From Streptococcus oralis (GTDB lineage Bacteria; Bacillota; Bacilli; Lactobacillales; Streptococcaceae), in assembly GCF_001983955.1 (NCBI RefSeq), contig NZ_CP019562.1, positions 868,001-932,000 of the forward strand: a stretch of DNA of 64,000 nucleotides. The letters are read 5' to 3'. A program made the translations under genes and the position numbers. This document shows, piece by piece, positions 46,638 to 55,198 of this stretch (the first letter of the stretch is position 1; each line of letters begins with the position of its first letter). The notes under the pieces were generated by a model. The model made no database searches. It saw nothing but the letters and a program-made list of their open reading frames with translations, and was not told where the DNA came from.

Positions 46638-47858
46638 ATGAAAAAAACATTTTTGAAAAAATTAGTTACTGCAAGCATTGCAGCTGTAACCGCCTTGTCG
46701 GTCTTTAGAGGAGTGCCAACATTTGCGGATGAAAGCTCTGATGCAACCGCAATGTCCAATGGAGAAACAAATGCACAAGTATCCATTAACAAGGTGTTGA
46801 ATATTGCAGAAGGAATCACTACACCACTAGCTAACTTTACCTTTACTTTCACTCCGAAAAACGGTAACTCGAATAACGGAGTACCATATGAAACAATCAA
46901 TGCTTCAAACGGTCAAATAGCAGATAAAACAATTAATTATTCTGAAAGAGATGTTTTGCAACCAAATCAAACTAGTATTAAGAAAGAAACTGGAAATATT
47001 TTTGCAAACGTGACTTACACACACGCTGGAGAATATGTCTATACTGTAGCTGAAAAACAAAATGACGGTTGGAGAGCAATTCAAAGAGGTGATGATGCAA
47101 TTGACTCAATGACATATGATAATCGTAGCTATGAAATGCATGTTATTGTAAAAAATAAATCAACGAGTGGTGTCTATATCTCATCTGTGTACTTTAAACA
47201 AGAAACAACAGGGGCCACAGCTAAAGTGAAACCATCTGAAAAAGGGCCTACTTACAAATATGATTTGTTCACAAATATCTATCGTAAAAATGCTGGTAAG
47301 ATAACAGATCCAAATCACCCCCATCCTAATAATCCGCACCTTGCGAAGTTTAATCCTAAAGTTGACTCATTAGTAATTAAAAAAGTTGTTTCAGGAGGAA
47401 CTGCAGATAAATCGAAAGATTTCACTTTCAAGCTTACTTTCAAAAAAGCATCTACTGAAGATAGAACATCTATTGTAGGAAAAATCGGGAATGTTTCTAA
47501 AACTTTCGAATACGGAAAAGAAACAATAATTACACTACACCATGATCAATCCTTAGTATTTGATACAATCCCAGCAGGTACTCGTTATAAATTGGTTGAA
47601 ACAGGATCTCAGGGCTATACAGCTTCAGCTGCTTATTGGGAAAATGGAGTATCTAAAACTCAAGCAGGCAGAATTTCAGCTGATTTGACTCAAGATAGTA
47701 TTTTAGTTGGCGAAAAACGAAATGAAAACACAATCACCAATAGCGTTCAAGACGTTACCCCTACTGGTCTCTTGATTGACAACCTTCCTTTCATCTTGAT
47801 GATTGGTCTTGGTTTGGCTGGATTTGTTGTTTTGTCTAAAAAACGCAGACAAGCTTAA
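46638..47858 (+). CDS. pitB: PI-2 pilus backbone pilin PitB
   Basis: 406 aa. Signal peptide (cleavage about TFADE), Cna-B/FctA-type domains with E-box sequences (YVYTVAEK; YKLVETGSQG), and the unusual sorting motif VTPTG followed by a membrane helix and KKRRQA. VTPTG is the motif reported for the PI-2 backbone, polymerised by SrtG1. The frame opens at 46590 but AAAAGG precedes the ATG at 46638, where the signal peptide begins. Confidence 0.93.
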   Translation: MKKTFLKKLVTASIAAVTALSVFRGVPTFADESSDATAMSNGETNAQVSINKVLNIAEGITTPLANFTFTFTPKNGNSNNGVPYETINASNGQIADKTINYSERDVLQPNQTSIKKETGNIFANVTYTHAGEYVYTVAEKQNDGWRAIQRGDDAIDSMTYDNRSYEMHVIVKNKSTSGVYISSVYFKQETTGATAKVKPSEKGPTYKYDLFTNIYRKNAGKITDPNHPHPNNPHLAKFNPKVDSLVIKKVVSGGTADKSKDFTFKLTFKKASTEDRTSIVGKIGNVSKTFEYGKETIITLHHDQSLVFDTIPAGTRYKLVETGSQGYTASAAYWENGVSKTQAGRISADLTQDSILVGEKRNENTITNSVQDVTPTGLLIDNLPFILMIGLGLAGFVVLSKKRRQA

Positions 47859-47874
47859 ATAAGTGGTTTGACTT

Positions 47875-48876
47875 ATGAAAATTAAGCGTGAGAAACCAAA
47901 AAGGAGTCTGTCTAGGCGTCTGGTACTTGCTGTAGATGCATTGATGAATCATATCTTGCTCCTCTTGGCAGCCTTAGTCTTTCTCTTTGGTTTCTACGCC
48001 CTTTGGGATGCCAATCAGGTTTATTCTCAGGCTTCATCAAGTGAGTATGAGGCCTATAGACCAGTGAGTACTACTGAGAAGGATGAGCTTGCTAGTTTTT
48101 CTGGCTTCCACAAGCTACAGCAAGTCAATCCAGAGGTTCTCGGTTGGATCAATGTCTACGGCACCAATATCGACTATCCCTTAGTTCAAGCCAAAGACAA
48201 TGAAAAATACCTGAACAAGGACTCAAAAGGAGAGTTTGCAGCTACGGGAGCTATTTTCCTTGAGGCTCGAAATGAATCCAAGTTCGAAGACTTTAATACC
48301 ATCATCTACGGACACCATGTAGAAAATGGGGTTATGTTTGGAGATGTAGCAAAGTTTTCTGATAAGGAATTTTTTGACCAGCATCGCTACGGTAGTATTT
48401 ACTATAATGGCGTAGAAAAAGGTCTTGAGATCTTTGAGATGCTCGAGTTGGACGCCTATGACTTTAACATCTACGATCCAGGTATTAATGGGGATGATCG
48501 GCGCCAAGAATATATCGATCACTTACTCTCGGTTGCCATTCACAAACGAGACATTACACTGGGGCCAAATGACCATATCATCCTTCTCAGTACCTGTTTC
48601 CTAGACGTAACAAATGGGAGACATATCGTAGTTGCCAAGATTACGGATACGGTTCCAAAGAACACCTTCCATACGAAAAAATCAAAACCATTCCCTTACA
48701 GTGTCTTTGATGATTCGTCGCTCGGACGATTTCTCTCATCGATACCTTTGTGGATATGGTATATCATCTTATTTATCTTGCTCTTGCTATTGATCTTCTT
48801 GCTCATCATCCTCTACTTGATCTTGCGTCGTAGAAGAGAAGCAAAGGAAGAAGGGGAAGATACCATTACTGACTAA
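47875..48876 (+). CDS. srtG1: Pilus sortase SrtG1
   Basis: 333-aa class B-like sortase with an N-terminal membrane helix (about 25-45) and a C-terminal one (about 290-315). Catalytic His in IIYGHHVENG, Cys in LLSTCFLDVTNGRH, Arg in NGRHIVV. It polymerises PitB. Followed by a terminator-like hairpin before srtG2. Confidence 0.92.
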   Translation: MKIKREKPKRSLSRRLVLAVDALMNHILLLLAALVFLFGFYALWDANQVYSQASSSEYEAYRPVSTTEKDELASFSGFHKLQQVNPEVLGWINVYGTNIDYPLVQAKDNEKYLNKDSKGEFAATGAIFLEARNESKFEDFNTIIYGHHVENGVMFGDVAKFSDKEFFDQHRYGSIYYNGVEKGLEIFEMLELDAYDFNIYDPGINGDDRRQEYIDHLLSVAIHKRDITLGPNDHIILLSTCFLDVTNGRHIVVAKITDTVPKNTFHTKKSKPFPYSVFDDSSLGRFLSSIPLWIWYIILFILLLLLIFLLIILYLILRRRREAKEEGEDTITD

Positions 48877-48882
48877 ACTACC

Positions 48883-48923
48883 AATAAAAGAGAAAGGGAC
48901 AGCCTCTCTTGCTCTTTTATTTT
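48883..48923 (+). terminator. Hairpin with T-run between srtG1 and srtG2
   Basis: AATAAAAGAG ... CTCTTTTATT, then TTTC. Likely a partial terminator inside the islet. Confidence 0.6.
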
Positions 48924-48951
48924 CAAGGCTAGAAAGGAGAAAGAAGGAAAT

Positions 48952-49824
48952 ATGAAAACAAGTACGAGTCGCAAAGTTATAAAGGTCATTCTATCCCTCT
49001 TTCTAGCTTTTTTCTGTCTTTTTACAGCTGATAGAGTACTTGCGAGTGACTACGATCATTATAATCCCATTGAAAAGGATGCCAGCAGTACGGGCTTTGA
49101 AACCTTGCAGCACCTCAACAAGGATGTTTGTGGTTGGATTAGCCTCGATGGGACCAAGGTAGACTATCCCCTCTTGCAGAGTCAGGACAATGTCAAATAC
49201 CTTGACCGCAATGCTTTTGGCGATTATACTGTGTCAGGTTCTATATTTCTAGACTATCGTTTTAATCCAAATTTTACTGACTTTAACACTATTATCTACG
49301 GTCACTCCATGGCTTCTGGTGCTATGTTTGGGGAGATTCAAAAATTTGCAGATCAAGATTTTTTTGAAAATCATCGCTATGGTTCTATCTACTACAATGG
49401 TCGTGAACGTGGTCTTGAGATTTTTGGGATTTTAGAAGTGGATGCCTATGACACGGAGATTTACCGGACTTTGAGTTCCAACGATGAGGAACACCAGGCT
49501 TACTATCAGTATTTGCTAAGTAAAGCCAAGTACAAGCGAGATGTCTCCTTGACCTCAACGGACAAGATTGTTTTGTTAAGCACCTGTTTCCTTAACATTA
49601 CCAACGGACGACATATCCTCTTAGCTAAAATAACGGATGCACCAGTAAAAGCAGCCCAGGATAAAAGTGGAGAAGCTGTAGGGACGCGGTATTTCGATCA
49701 AGGGCTACCAACGCATTGGATTTATATCCTTGCCTTTCTTCTCCTGATTATCGTTATTTTACTCCTTGTCGTTATCATCCTAATCATGAGACGAGATAAA
49801 AAGACTAAAGACAAAAAGAAATAG
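48952..49824 (+). CDS. srtG2: Second pilus sortase SrtG2
   Basis: 290 aa, close paralogue of SrtG1 in the catalytic core: IIYGHSMASG (His), LLSTCFLNITNGRHILLAK (Cys, Arg). It has a signal/anchor at residues 10-30 and a C-terminal helix followed by RRDKKTKDKKK. In PI-2 of pneumococcus SrtG2 is dispensable for polymerisation; its exact role is unclear. Last gene of the islet. Confidence 0.92.
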   Translation: MKTSTSRKVIKVILSLFLAFFCLFTADRVLASDYDHYNPIEKDASSTGFETLQHLNKDVCGWISLDGTKVDYPLLQSQDNVKYLDRNAFGDYTVSGSIFLDYRFNPNFTDFNTIIYGHSMASGAMFGEIQKFADQDFFENHRYGSIYYNGRERGLEIFGILEVDAYDTEIYRTLSSNDEEHQAYYQYLLSKAKYKRDVSLTSTDKIVLLSTCFLNITNGRHILLAKITDAPVKAAQDKSGEAVGTRYFDQGLPTHWIYILAFLLLIIVILLLVVIILIMRRDKKTKDKKK

Positions 49825-49857
49825 TAGACGTCGGAAGCGTTTACTATTTTTTTCTTT
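49821..49857 (+). terminator. Terminator of the PI-2 islet, overlapping a hemH promoter
   Basis: AATAGTA ... TACTATTTTTTTC. TTTACT (49840-49845), 17 bp, TAGAAT (49863-49868) looks like the hemH promoter and shares the 3' arm. Confidence 0.65.
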
Positions 49858-49901
49858 CATGATAGAATAGATAGTGAAAATAATAACATAAGGATAATAA
49901 C

Positions 49902-50996
49902 ATGAAAAAAGCAATATTAATGATGACCTTTGGATCTCCAGAGGAGATTAGTTTTGAAGGAGTCGCAGAATTTTTTACAAACATTCGTCGTGGTGTTAGA
50001 CCCCAAGACCACGAGATTCAGACCCTCTATGACAACTACGTCCTTATCGGTGGGACACCTTTGCAGCGGATTACAAGGGAAGAAGTTGCTTTAGTAAGAG
50101 AACGTATAGGGGAGGAGTACGGTATCTACTTTGCCAATAAGTTTTCTCGCCCCTTTATTCCAGACGTGATCAAGCAGATGGAAGCTGATGGTGTTGAAGA
50201 ATGTATCTGCTTGATTTTGGAACCTCATTATTCCTTTTACTCGGTGATGGGGTATGAAAAGTTTTTGGAAAGTCAGCAGATCCGATTTTTAGTAATTAAG
50301 GACTGGTATCAACAACAGCCTTTGCTGGACTTCTGGACAGATGAGATTAGCAAAATTTTACGAAATCATGTGGGAGAAGAAACTTTCAAGGTAATCTTTT
50401 CAGCTCACAGTGTTCCCATTTTCGCCTTAGACTATGGAGATCCTTATATTGATCAGATTTTCGATAATAGCAAGCTAATTGCTGAACAACTCGGCCTAAC
50501 AGCTGACCAGTATACCAATACTTGGCAGAGCGAAAGCGATATTGGAATCCCTTGGATCAAGCCAGATGTCTTAGAGTATTTACGAGAACAAAAGCAACAT
50601 CCCGAGCATTATATTTTTATCCCGATTAGTTTTATCAGTGAGCACATTGAAGTCTTGTTTGACAACGATGTAGAATGTTATGAGTTGTGTCAAGAATTAG
50701 GTGTCACCTACCATCGTCCACCTATGCCCAATACAGATAGCCGTTTAATTGACGCTTTAGTTGCTACTGTACGAGCCAATGAAGACAAAGAATTTAAAGC
50801 TTTTCTCCCAGAAGAAGAAACATTTGATGAGTTAGCGCCTTCGGCAACTACAAAGGACATCATGGAGGAGACAGACGATCTTCAGATGCCAGAATTTGTC
50901 AAAAAACTCATTGAGAAAAAAGGCCGTGAAAATGTGAAGATGCCTTACTTGATTAAGAAAATGCTCGAAAAGGCTGGGAAGTTACCAAAAGAGTAA
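49902..50996 (+). CDS. hemH: Ferrochelatase HemH
   Basis: 364 aa, ferrochelatase ([28 protein letters not shown] with the metal His, [31 protein letters not shown] with catalytic His/Glu). It inserts iron into a porphyrin (coproporphyrin in Gram-positives). Streptococci lack the rest of the haem pathway, so it probably acts on scavenged porphyrin. It is the second border of the PI-2 islet. The C-terminal 45 residues after the core are charged and specific to streptococci, as far as I can judge. Confidence 0.94.
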   Translation: MKKAILMMTFGSPEEISFEGVAEFFTNIRRGVRPQDHEIQTLYDNYVLIGGTPLQRITREEVALVRERIGEEYGIYFANKFSRPFIPDVIKQMEADGVEECICLILEPHYSFYSVMGYEKFLESQQIRFLVIKDWYQQQPLLDFWTDEISKILRNHVGEETFKVIFSAHSVPIFALDYGDPYIDQIFDNSKLIAEQLGLTADQYTNTWQSESDIGIPWIKPDVLEYLREQKQHPEHYIFIPISFISEHIEVLFDNDVECYELCQELGVTYHRPPMPNTDSRLIDALVATVRANEDKEFKAFLPEEETFDELAPSATTKDIMEETDDLQMPEFVKKLIEKKGRENVKMPYLIKKMLEKAGKLPKE

Positions 50997-51000
50997 AGAA

Positions 51001-51034
51001 AAAAGGATTTAGCTTGAAGCTAAATCCTTTATTT
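51001..51034. terminator. Bidirectional terminator between hemH and mscL
   Basis: AAAAGGATTTAGCTT GA AGCTAAATCCTTT. Confidence 0.9.
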
Positions 51035-51037
51035 GTC

Positions 51038-51424
51038 TTATTTTTTCTCAAGAAGAGCTTTGATTTCTTGAAGAACTTCGAGTTCAGTTGGAGCAGCAGG
51101 AGCTTCCTCAACCACTTCCTCTTTCTTACGGAGGTTTTGCGCTTTTTCAATACCTTTGATAACGAAGAAGAGAACTGTACCCACAACAAGGAAGTTGATA
51201 ACAGCGCTCAAGAATTTACCATATGTAACACCATTCCATGCAAGCTCAGCGATATTTTGTACTTTCGCAGCTTCCAAGGCTGGGTTCAAGAGAAGTGGAG
51301 TGATGATATCATTAACAAATGAAGTAACGATAGCACCAAATGCAGAGGCAATGATCACACCGACAGCGAGGTCAACGACATTACCACGAAGCAAAAATGC
51401 TTTAAGATCCTTTAACATTTTCAT
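51038..51424 (-). CDS. mscL: Large-conductance mechanosensitive channel MscL
   Basis: 128 aa. First membrane helix VDLAVGVIIASAFGAIVTSFVNDI is the gate helix of MscL; the second is VINFLVVGTVLFFVIKGI; a C-terminal helical bundle follows (EVLQEIKALLEKK). It opens under membrane tension and releases solutes in hypo-osmotic shock. Promoter on the minus strand: TTGCTT (51474-51479), 17 bp, TATAAT (51451-51456). Confidence 0.96.
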   Translation of the reverse strand: MKMLKDLKAFLLRGNVVDLAVGVIIASAFGAIVTSFVNDIITPLLLNPALEAAKVQNIAELAWNGVTYGKFLSAVINFLVVGTVLFFVIKGIEKAQNLRKKEEVVEEAPAAPTELEVLQEIKALLEKK

Positions 51425-51497
51425 AAATTCCTTTCCTAATTTTCTAATTTATTATATCCTAAATTGTGACAAAAAGCAACTTGAACGCTCAAAGTTC

Positions 51498-51935
51498 TCA
51501 GTTGCCCCCTTTAAAAATATAAATTTTACTGAGAATATAGTTTAAAATAATGATCAATATCTGTGCTAGTATGGTCTCGATAGTATTAACTCTATCTATA
51601 TTATATTTAACAAACTGGCCAATAACATCAGGAAAGGTTGTAACAAAGATATAAGTTAAAAGAAGGTCCAGACCAAGAGTAGAGAGACGAGCTAAGAAAA
51701 ATTTAACTAGTCGAATTGGCCAATTCTTCCTCTCTTGTTTAAAAACAAATGTATCATTAGTGATAAAGGCAAAAAGAATACCGATAATATTTGCCAGTGC
51801 AGTTGCTAGGATTTCCTGATGGCTGATATGATAGATAGCTAAACGTGATAAAATAGATACCAAGGTAGTAGCACTACCAAAAAATAGATAGGAGAGGATT
51901 TCATTATCAAAAAAAGCCTTAATTTGATTTTTCAT
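51498..51935 (-). CDS. GtrA-family membrane protein
   Basis: 145 aa from ATG 51935 with four hydrophobic segments and the GtrA pattern (SYLFFGSATTLVS, ANIIGILFAFITNDTFVF, AQILIIILNYILSKIYIF). GtrA-like proteins are small flippase-type partners in cell-surface polysaccharide or teichoic acid glycosylation; the substrate here is unknown. No Shine-Dalgarno precedes either possible start (51935 or 51959). A TGCTATACT -10 ends 6 bases before ATG 51935, so the message probably begins at the start codon. Confidence 0.85.
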   Translation of the reverse strand: MKNQIKAFFDNEILSYLFFGSATTLVSILSRLAIYHISHQEILATALANIIGILFAFITNDTFVFKQERKNWPIRLVKFFLARLSTLGLDLLLTYIFVTTFPDVIGQFVKYNIDRVNTIETILAQILIIILNYILSKIYIFKGGN

Positions 51936-51941
51936 GATTTT

Positions 51942-51974
51942 AGTATAGCATAAAGTCATATATTGTGCTATACT
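51942..51974. promoter_or_regulatory. Palindromic divergent promoter pair (GtrA gene / queT)
   Basis: AGTATAGCA (51942-51950) and TGCTATACT (51966-51974) are perfect inverted copies 15 bp apart. Each reads as an extended -10 (TGCTATACT) pointing outward, one to the GtrA gene and one to the preQ1 riboswitch. Neither has a good -35. Confidence 0.6.
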
Positions 51975-51980
51975 GGTAAG

Positions 51981-52057
51981 GTTGATTCACTCAACCCTTG
52001 GTGCTTAGCTTCTTTCACCAAGCATATTTTACGCGGGAAACCGCCAAAGGAGAAAAC
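51981..52057 (+). promoter_or_regulatory. preQ1-II riboswitch with upstream hairpin
   Basis: CTTGGTGCTTAGC...CACCAAGC from 51997, then a GCGG/CCGC stem and the Shine-Dalgarno AAAGGAGAA inside the pseudoknot region. This is nearly identical to the known streptococcal preQ1-II (COG4708) aptamer. GGTTGA/TCAACC at 51981-51996 is the optional P1 hairpin. Ligand binding hides the Shine-Dalgarno of queT. Confidence 0.93.
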
Positions 52058-52567
52058 ATGAAAAAATTAACTGTTCGCGACATGGCAGATATTGCTATTG
52101 TTGCTGCTATCTATGTGGTTTTGACCATTACCCCACCACTAAATGCTATTAGCTACGGTGCTTACCAGTTCCGTATTTCTGAGATGATGAATTTTTTGGC
52201 TTTTTACAACCCTAAATACATCATCGGTGTGACGATTGGTTGTATGATTGCTAATTTCTTTAGTTTTGGCATAATTGATGTCTTTGTCGGTGGAGGATCT
52301 ACTCTAATTTTCCTTAGTCTAGGTGTTTGGCTCTTTAGCAAGTATAAGGAAGACTATTTGTTCAATGGTTTGATTCGAAAAGATCATTTCTTCTTTTCAA
52401 TCCTCTTCTCAATTTCAATGATTACCATTGCAGCAGAACTTCATATCGTTGCTGAAGCTCCATTCTTTTTCACTTGGTTTTCTACAGGAATTGGAGAGTT
52501 TGCATCGCTTATCGTTGGTGCAATCCTAATCGGAAAACTGGGACAGCGAATCGATTTAACAAAATAA
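52058..52567 (+). CDS. queT: QueT family transporter (queuosine precursor uptake)
   Basis: 169 aa, five to six membrane helices, QueT/COG4708 family S-component of an ECF transporter (RDMADIAIVAAIYVVLT, ISYGAYQFRISEMMNFLAFY). It takes up preQ1 or a related queuosine precursor with a shared ECF module encoded elsewhere. The frame extends up to 51998 by a TTG, but that stretch is the riboswitch; ATG 52058 with AAAGGAG is the start. Confidence 0.95.
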   Translation: MKKLTVRDMADIAIVAAIYVVLTITPPLNAISYGAYQFRISEMMNFLAFYNPKYIIGVTIGCMIANFFSFGIIDVFVGGGSTLIFLSLGVWLFSKYKEDYLFNGLIRKDHFFFSILFSISMITIAAELHIVAEAPFFFTWFSTGIGEFASLIVGAILIGKLGQRIDLTK

Positions 52568-52576
52568 GAAGTTTAT

Positions 52577-52608
52577 AAGCTAGATACTTGATAAATCTAG
52601 CTTTTTTC
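52577..52608 (+). terminator. Terminator after queT
   Basis: AAGCTAGAT ... ATCTAGCTTTTTTC. Confidence 0.85.
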
Positions 52609-52631
52609 ATTCCAGAAAAGAAAAAGAGCGC

Positions 52632-52660
52632 TTGACAATAGCATAGAACTATAGTATACT
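52632..52660 (+). promoter_or_regulatory. tRNA-Thr promoter
   Basis: TTGACA (52632-52637), 17 bp, TATACT (52655-52660). Confidence 0.75.
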
Positions 52661-52670
52661 TTTTAGGTAA

Positions 52671-52743
52671 GCTGATTTAGCTCAGTTGGCAGAGCGCATC
52701 CATGGTAAGGATGAGGTCGCCGGTTCAATCCCGGCAATTAGCA
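52671..52743 (+). tRNA. tRNA-Thr (anticodon GGT)
   Basis: Cloverleaf: acceptor GCTGATT/AATTAGC, D arm GCTC...GAGC, anticodon stem CATCC/GGATG with loop ATGGTAA, T arm GCCGG TTCAATC CCGGC. 73 nt without encoded CCA. Confidence 0.95.
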
Positions 52744-52756
52744 TGAAATAGACAGT

Positions 52757-52784
52757 AAAACTCTTGATATTCGAGAGTTTTTTA
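52757..52784 (+). terminator. Terminator after tRNA-Thr
   Basis: AAACTCT TGATATTCG AGAGTTTTTT. Confidence 0.75.
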
Positions 52785-52803
52785 TATTTACCCCGCATTA
52801 GCC

Positions 52804-52832
52804 TTGACAAAGTCAGCAAAGCATAGTAGAAT
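52804..52832 (+). promoter_or_regulatory. Promoter of the asd-upstream RNA
   Basis: TTGACA (52804-52809), 17 bp, TAGAAT (52827-52832). Confidence 0.7.
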
Positions 52833-52836
52833 AAAA

Positions 52837-52982
52837 CCTGCGATGAGTCGATAGGTAGTCTTCGGACTACTATTGAGCATAAGGAGGTCATAACGCAGGA
52901 GCGGACCTTGATGAGTTGTGTGAACCTGCTCATCACATGAAGATGCCTCTTAGTCCCTGGTCAATGGCTAGGGATTTTTTAT
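52837..52982 (+). ncRNA. Structured RNA upstream of asd, probably the asd RNA motif
   Basis: About 145 nt. An outer CCTGCG/CGCAGG stem (52837-52842 / 52894-52899) encloses a 7-bp hairpin with a TTCG tetraloop (52854-52871). Next come a TGATGAG/CTCATCA hairpin (52909-52935) and a terminator TCCCT...AGGGA with six Ts (52954-52980). Position directly before asd in a streptococcus fits the published asd motif. Its own promoter and terminator suggest a stand-alone small RNA or a transcript attenuated before asd. Confidence 0.75.
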
Positions 52983-53008
52983 TTTCAGAAATTAGAACTC
53001 AAAAATAC

Positions 53009-53037
53009 TTTTCAATTTTTAGAAAAAGTAGTATAAT
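53009..53037 (+). promoter_or_regulatory. Possible separate asd promoter
   Basis: TATAAT at 53032-53037 with a weak TTTTCA 17 bp upstream, after the RNA terminator. Confidence 0.5.
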
Positions 53038-53082
53038 ACTTCTATTATAGAAATTTTTAGAAAATTCCGAAAGAGGTTATTT

Positions 53083-54159
53083 ATGGGATATACAGTTGCT
53101 GTAGTCGGCGCGACAGGTGCTGTCGGAGCTCAGATGATAAAAATGTTGGAAGAATCAACACTTCCTATCGAAAAAATTCGTTACCTTGCTTCTGCACGTT
53201 CAGCAGGCAAGACTTTGAAATTTAAAGACCAAGATATTACGATTGAAGAAACGACTGAGACCGCTTTTGAGGGTGTTGATATTGCACTCTTCTCAGCAGG
53301 CGGTTCGACATCAGCTAAGTATGCACCATACGCAGTTCAAGCTGGAGCTGTAGTAGTAGATAACACATCTTATTTCCGTCAAAATCCAGATGTACCACTG
53401 GTTGTTCCAGAGGTCAATGCTCATGCACTTGATGCCCACAACGGAATTATTGCCTGCCCTAACTGTTCAACAATCCAAATGATGGTGGCTCTTGAGCCTG
53501 TTCGTCAAAAATGGGGCTTGGACCGTATCATAGTTTCAACTTACCAAGCGGTTTCAGGTGCTGGTATGGGAGCGATTCTTGAAACACAACGTGAACTCCG
53601 TGAAGTCTTGAATGACGGTGTGAATCCACGTGATTTGCATGCGGAAATTTTGCCTTCAGGTGGTGACAAGAAACACTATCCTATCGCTTTTAACGCTCTT
53701 CCACAAATCGATGTCTTTACTGACAATGATTACACTTATGAAGAGATGAAGATGACCAAGGAAACGAAGAAAATCATGGAAGATGATAGCATCGCAGTGT
53801 CTGCAACATGTGTGCGTATTCCTGTCTTGTCAGCTCACTCTGAGTCTGTTTATATCGAAACAAAAGAAGTGGCTCCAATCGAAGAAGTGAAAGCAGCTAT
53901 TGCAGCCTTTCCAGGTGCTGTTCTTGAGGATGACGTAGCGCATCAAATCTATCCGCAAGCCATCAATGCAGTTGGTTCACGTGATACCTTTGTTGGTCGT
54001 ATCCGTAAAGACTTGGATGCTGAAAAAGGAATCCACATGTGGGTTGTTTCAGATAACCTTCTTAAAGGTGCTGCTTGGAACTCAGTTCAGATCGCAGAAA
54101 CACTTCACGAACGTGGATTGGTTCGTCCAACAGCTGAGTTGAAATTTGAATTAAAATAG
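53083..54159 (+). CDS. asd: Aspartate-semialdehyde dehydrogenase
   Basis: 358 aa. NADP-binding [12 protein letters not shown] at the start, catalytic Cys in [10 protein letters not shown], His in the [14 protein letters not shown] region. It reduces aspartyl phosphate to aspartate semialdehyde, the branch point to lysine, threonine and methionine. dapA follows after 56 bp, tying it to the lysine branch (lysine is the cross-bridge amino acid of streptococcal peptidoglycan). Confidence 0.96.
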   Translation: MGYTVAVVGATGAVGAQMIKMLEESTLPIEKIRYLASARSAGKTLKFKDQDITIEETTETAFEGVDIALFSAGGSTSAKYAPYAVQAGAVVVDNTSYFRQNPDVPLVVPEVNAHALDAHNGIIACPNCSTIQMMVALEPVRQKWGLDRIIVSTYQAVSGAGMGAILETQRELREVLNDGVNPRDLHAEILPSGGDKKHYPIAFNALPQIDVFTDNDYTYEEMKMTKETKKIMEDDSIAVSATCVRIPVLSAHSESVYIETKEVAPIEEVKAAIAAFPGAVLEDDVAHQIYPQAINAVGSRDTFVGRIRKDLDAEKGIHMWVVSDNLLKGAAWNSVQIAETLHERGLVRPTAELKFELK

Positions 54160-54215
54160 TCATATCGTTTAGGAGTTCAGATGAACTCCTTCTTTGAAAT
54201 AGAGAGGTGTTTCTC

Positions 54216-55151
54216 ATGTCTTATCAAGATTTAAAAGAGTGTAAAATCATCACAGCCTTTATTACCCCTTTCCATGAGGATGGTTCCATCAACTTTGATG
54301 CCATTCCAGCCTTGATTGAGCATTTATTGGCCCATCACACAGACGGCATTCTCCTAGCTGGAACAACTGCTGAGAGTCCAACTTTGACTCACGATGAGGA
54401 GTTGCAACTCTTTGCAGCTGTACAAAAGATTGTTAATGGACGCGTTCCTTTGATTGCGGGTGTAGGTACCAATGATACACGTGACTCGATCGAATTTGTC
54501 AAAGAAGTCGCAGACTTTGGTGGCTTCGCTGCTGGACTTGCTATCGTACCATACTACAACAAACCTTCTCAAGAAGGAATGTATCAGCACTTTAAAGCGA
54601 TTGCAGATGCTTCTGACTTACCTATTATCATCTATAACATTCCAGGGCGTGTAGTTGTTGAATTAACTCCAGAAACCTTGCTTCGTTTGGCTGACCATCC
54701 AAATATCATCGGTGTTAAAGAATGTACCAGCTTGGCCAATATGGCTTACTTGATTGAGCACAAGCCAGAAGAATTCTTGATTTATACAGGTGAAGATGGA
54801 GATGCCTTCCATGCCATGAACCTTGGTGCGGATGGGGTTATTTCTGTTGCCTCCCATACAAATGGAGATGAGATGCACGAGATGCTCACTGCCATTGCAG
54901 AAAGCGATATGAAGAAAGCAGCAGCTATTCAACGTAAATTCATTCCTAAGGTCAACGCCCTCTTCTCTTATCCAAGTCCTGCTCCAGTTAAGGCTGTTTT
55001 GAACTATATGGGATTTGAAGCTGGACCAACTCGATTACCTCTAGTTCCAGCACCAGAAGAAGATGCTAAACGCATCATCAAGGTTGTTGTAGATGGTGAC
55101 TACGAAGCAACTAAGGCAACCGTAACAGGTGTCCTTAGACCAGATTACTAA
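54216..55151 (+). CDS. dapA: 4-hydroxy-tetrahydrodipicolinate synthase
   Basis: 311 aa TIM barrel. GTTAESPTL (substrate pocket), [14 protein letters not shown] (catalytic Tyr) and [12 protein letters not shown] (Schiff-base Lys). It condenses pyruvate with aspartate semialdehyde, the first step to lysine. A GTG at 54207 is in frame but overlaps the AGAGAGGTG Shine-Dalgarno; ATG 54216 is chosen. Confidence 0.96.
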   Translation: MSYQDLKECKIITAFITPFHEDGSINFDAIPALIEHLLAHHTDGILLAGTTAESPTLTHDEELQLFAAVQKIVNGRVPLIAGVGTNDTRDSIEFVKEVADFGGFAAGLAIVPYYNKPSQEGMYQHFKAIADASDLPIIIYNIPGRVVVELTPETLLRLADHPNIIGVKECTSLANMAYLIEHKPEEFLIYTGEDGDAFHAMNLGADGVISVASHTNGDEMHEMLTAIAESDMKKAAAIQRKFIPKVNALFSYPSPAPVKAVLNYMGFEAGPTRLPLVPAPEEDAKRIIKVVVDGDYEATKATVTGVLRPDY

Positions 55152-55161
55152 TGAAGACAAT

Positions 55162-55198
55162 AAAATCCATGATTGAAAGAACGATCATGGATTTTTCT
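55162..55198. terminator. Terminator between dapA and mnmE
   Basis: AAAATCCATGAT ... ATCATGGATTTTT, bidirectional. Confidence 0.85.

Noticed and set aside
51998..52057. Extended N-terminus of queT from a TTG at 51998
   Set aside because: The stretch is the preQ1-II aptamer; the ATG at 52058 has the Shine-Dalgarno and a normal N-terminus.
52682..52936. 84-codon minus-strand frame over tRNA-Thr and the asd RNA
   Set aside because: It covers a tRNA and a structured RNA on the other strand and shows the composition of neither family; no start signals.
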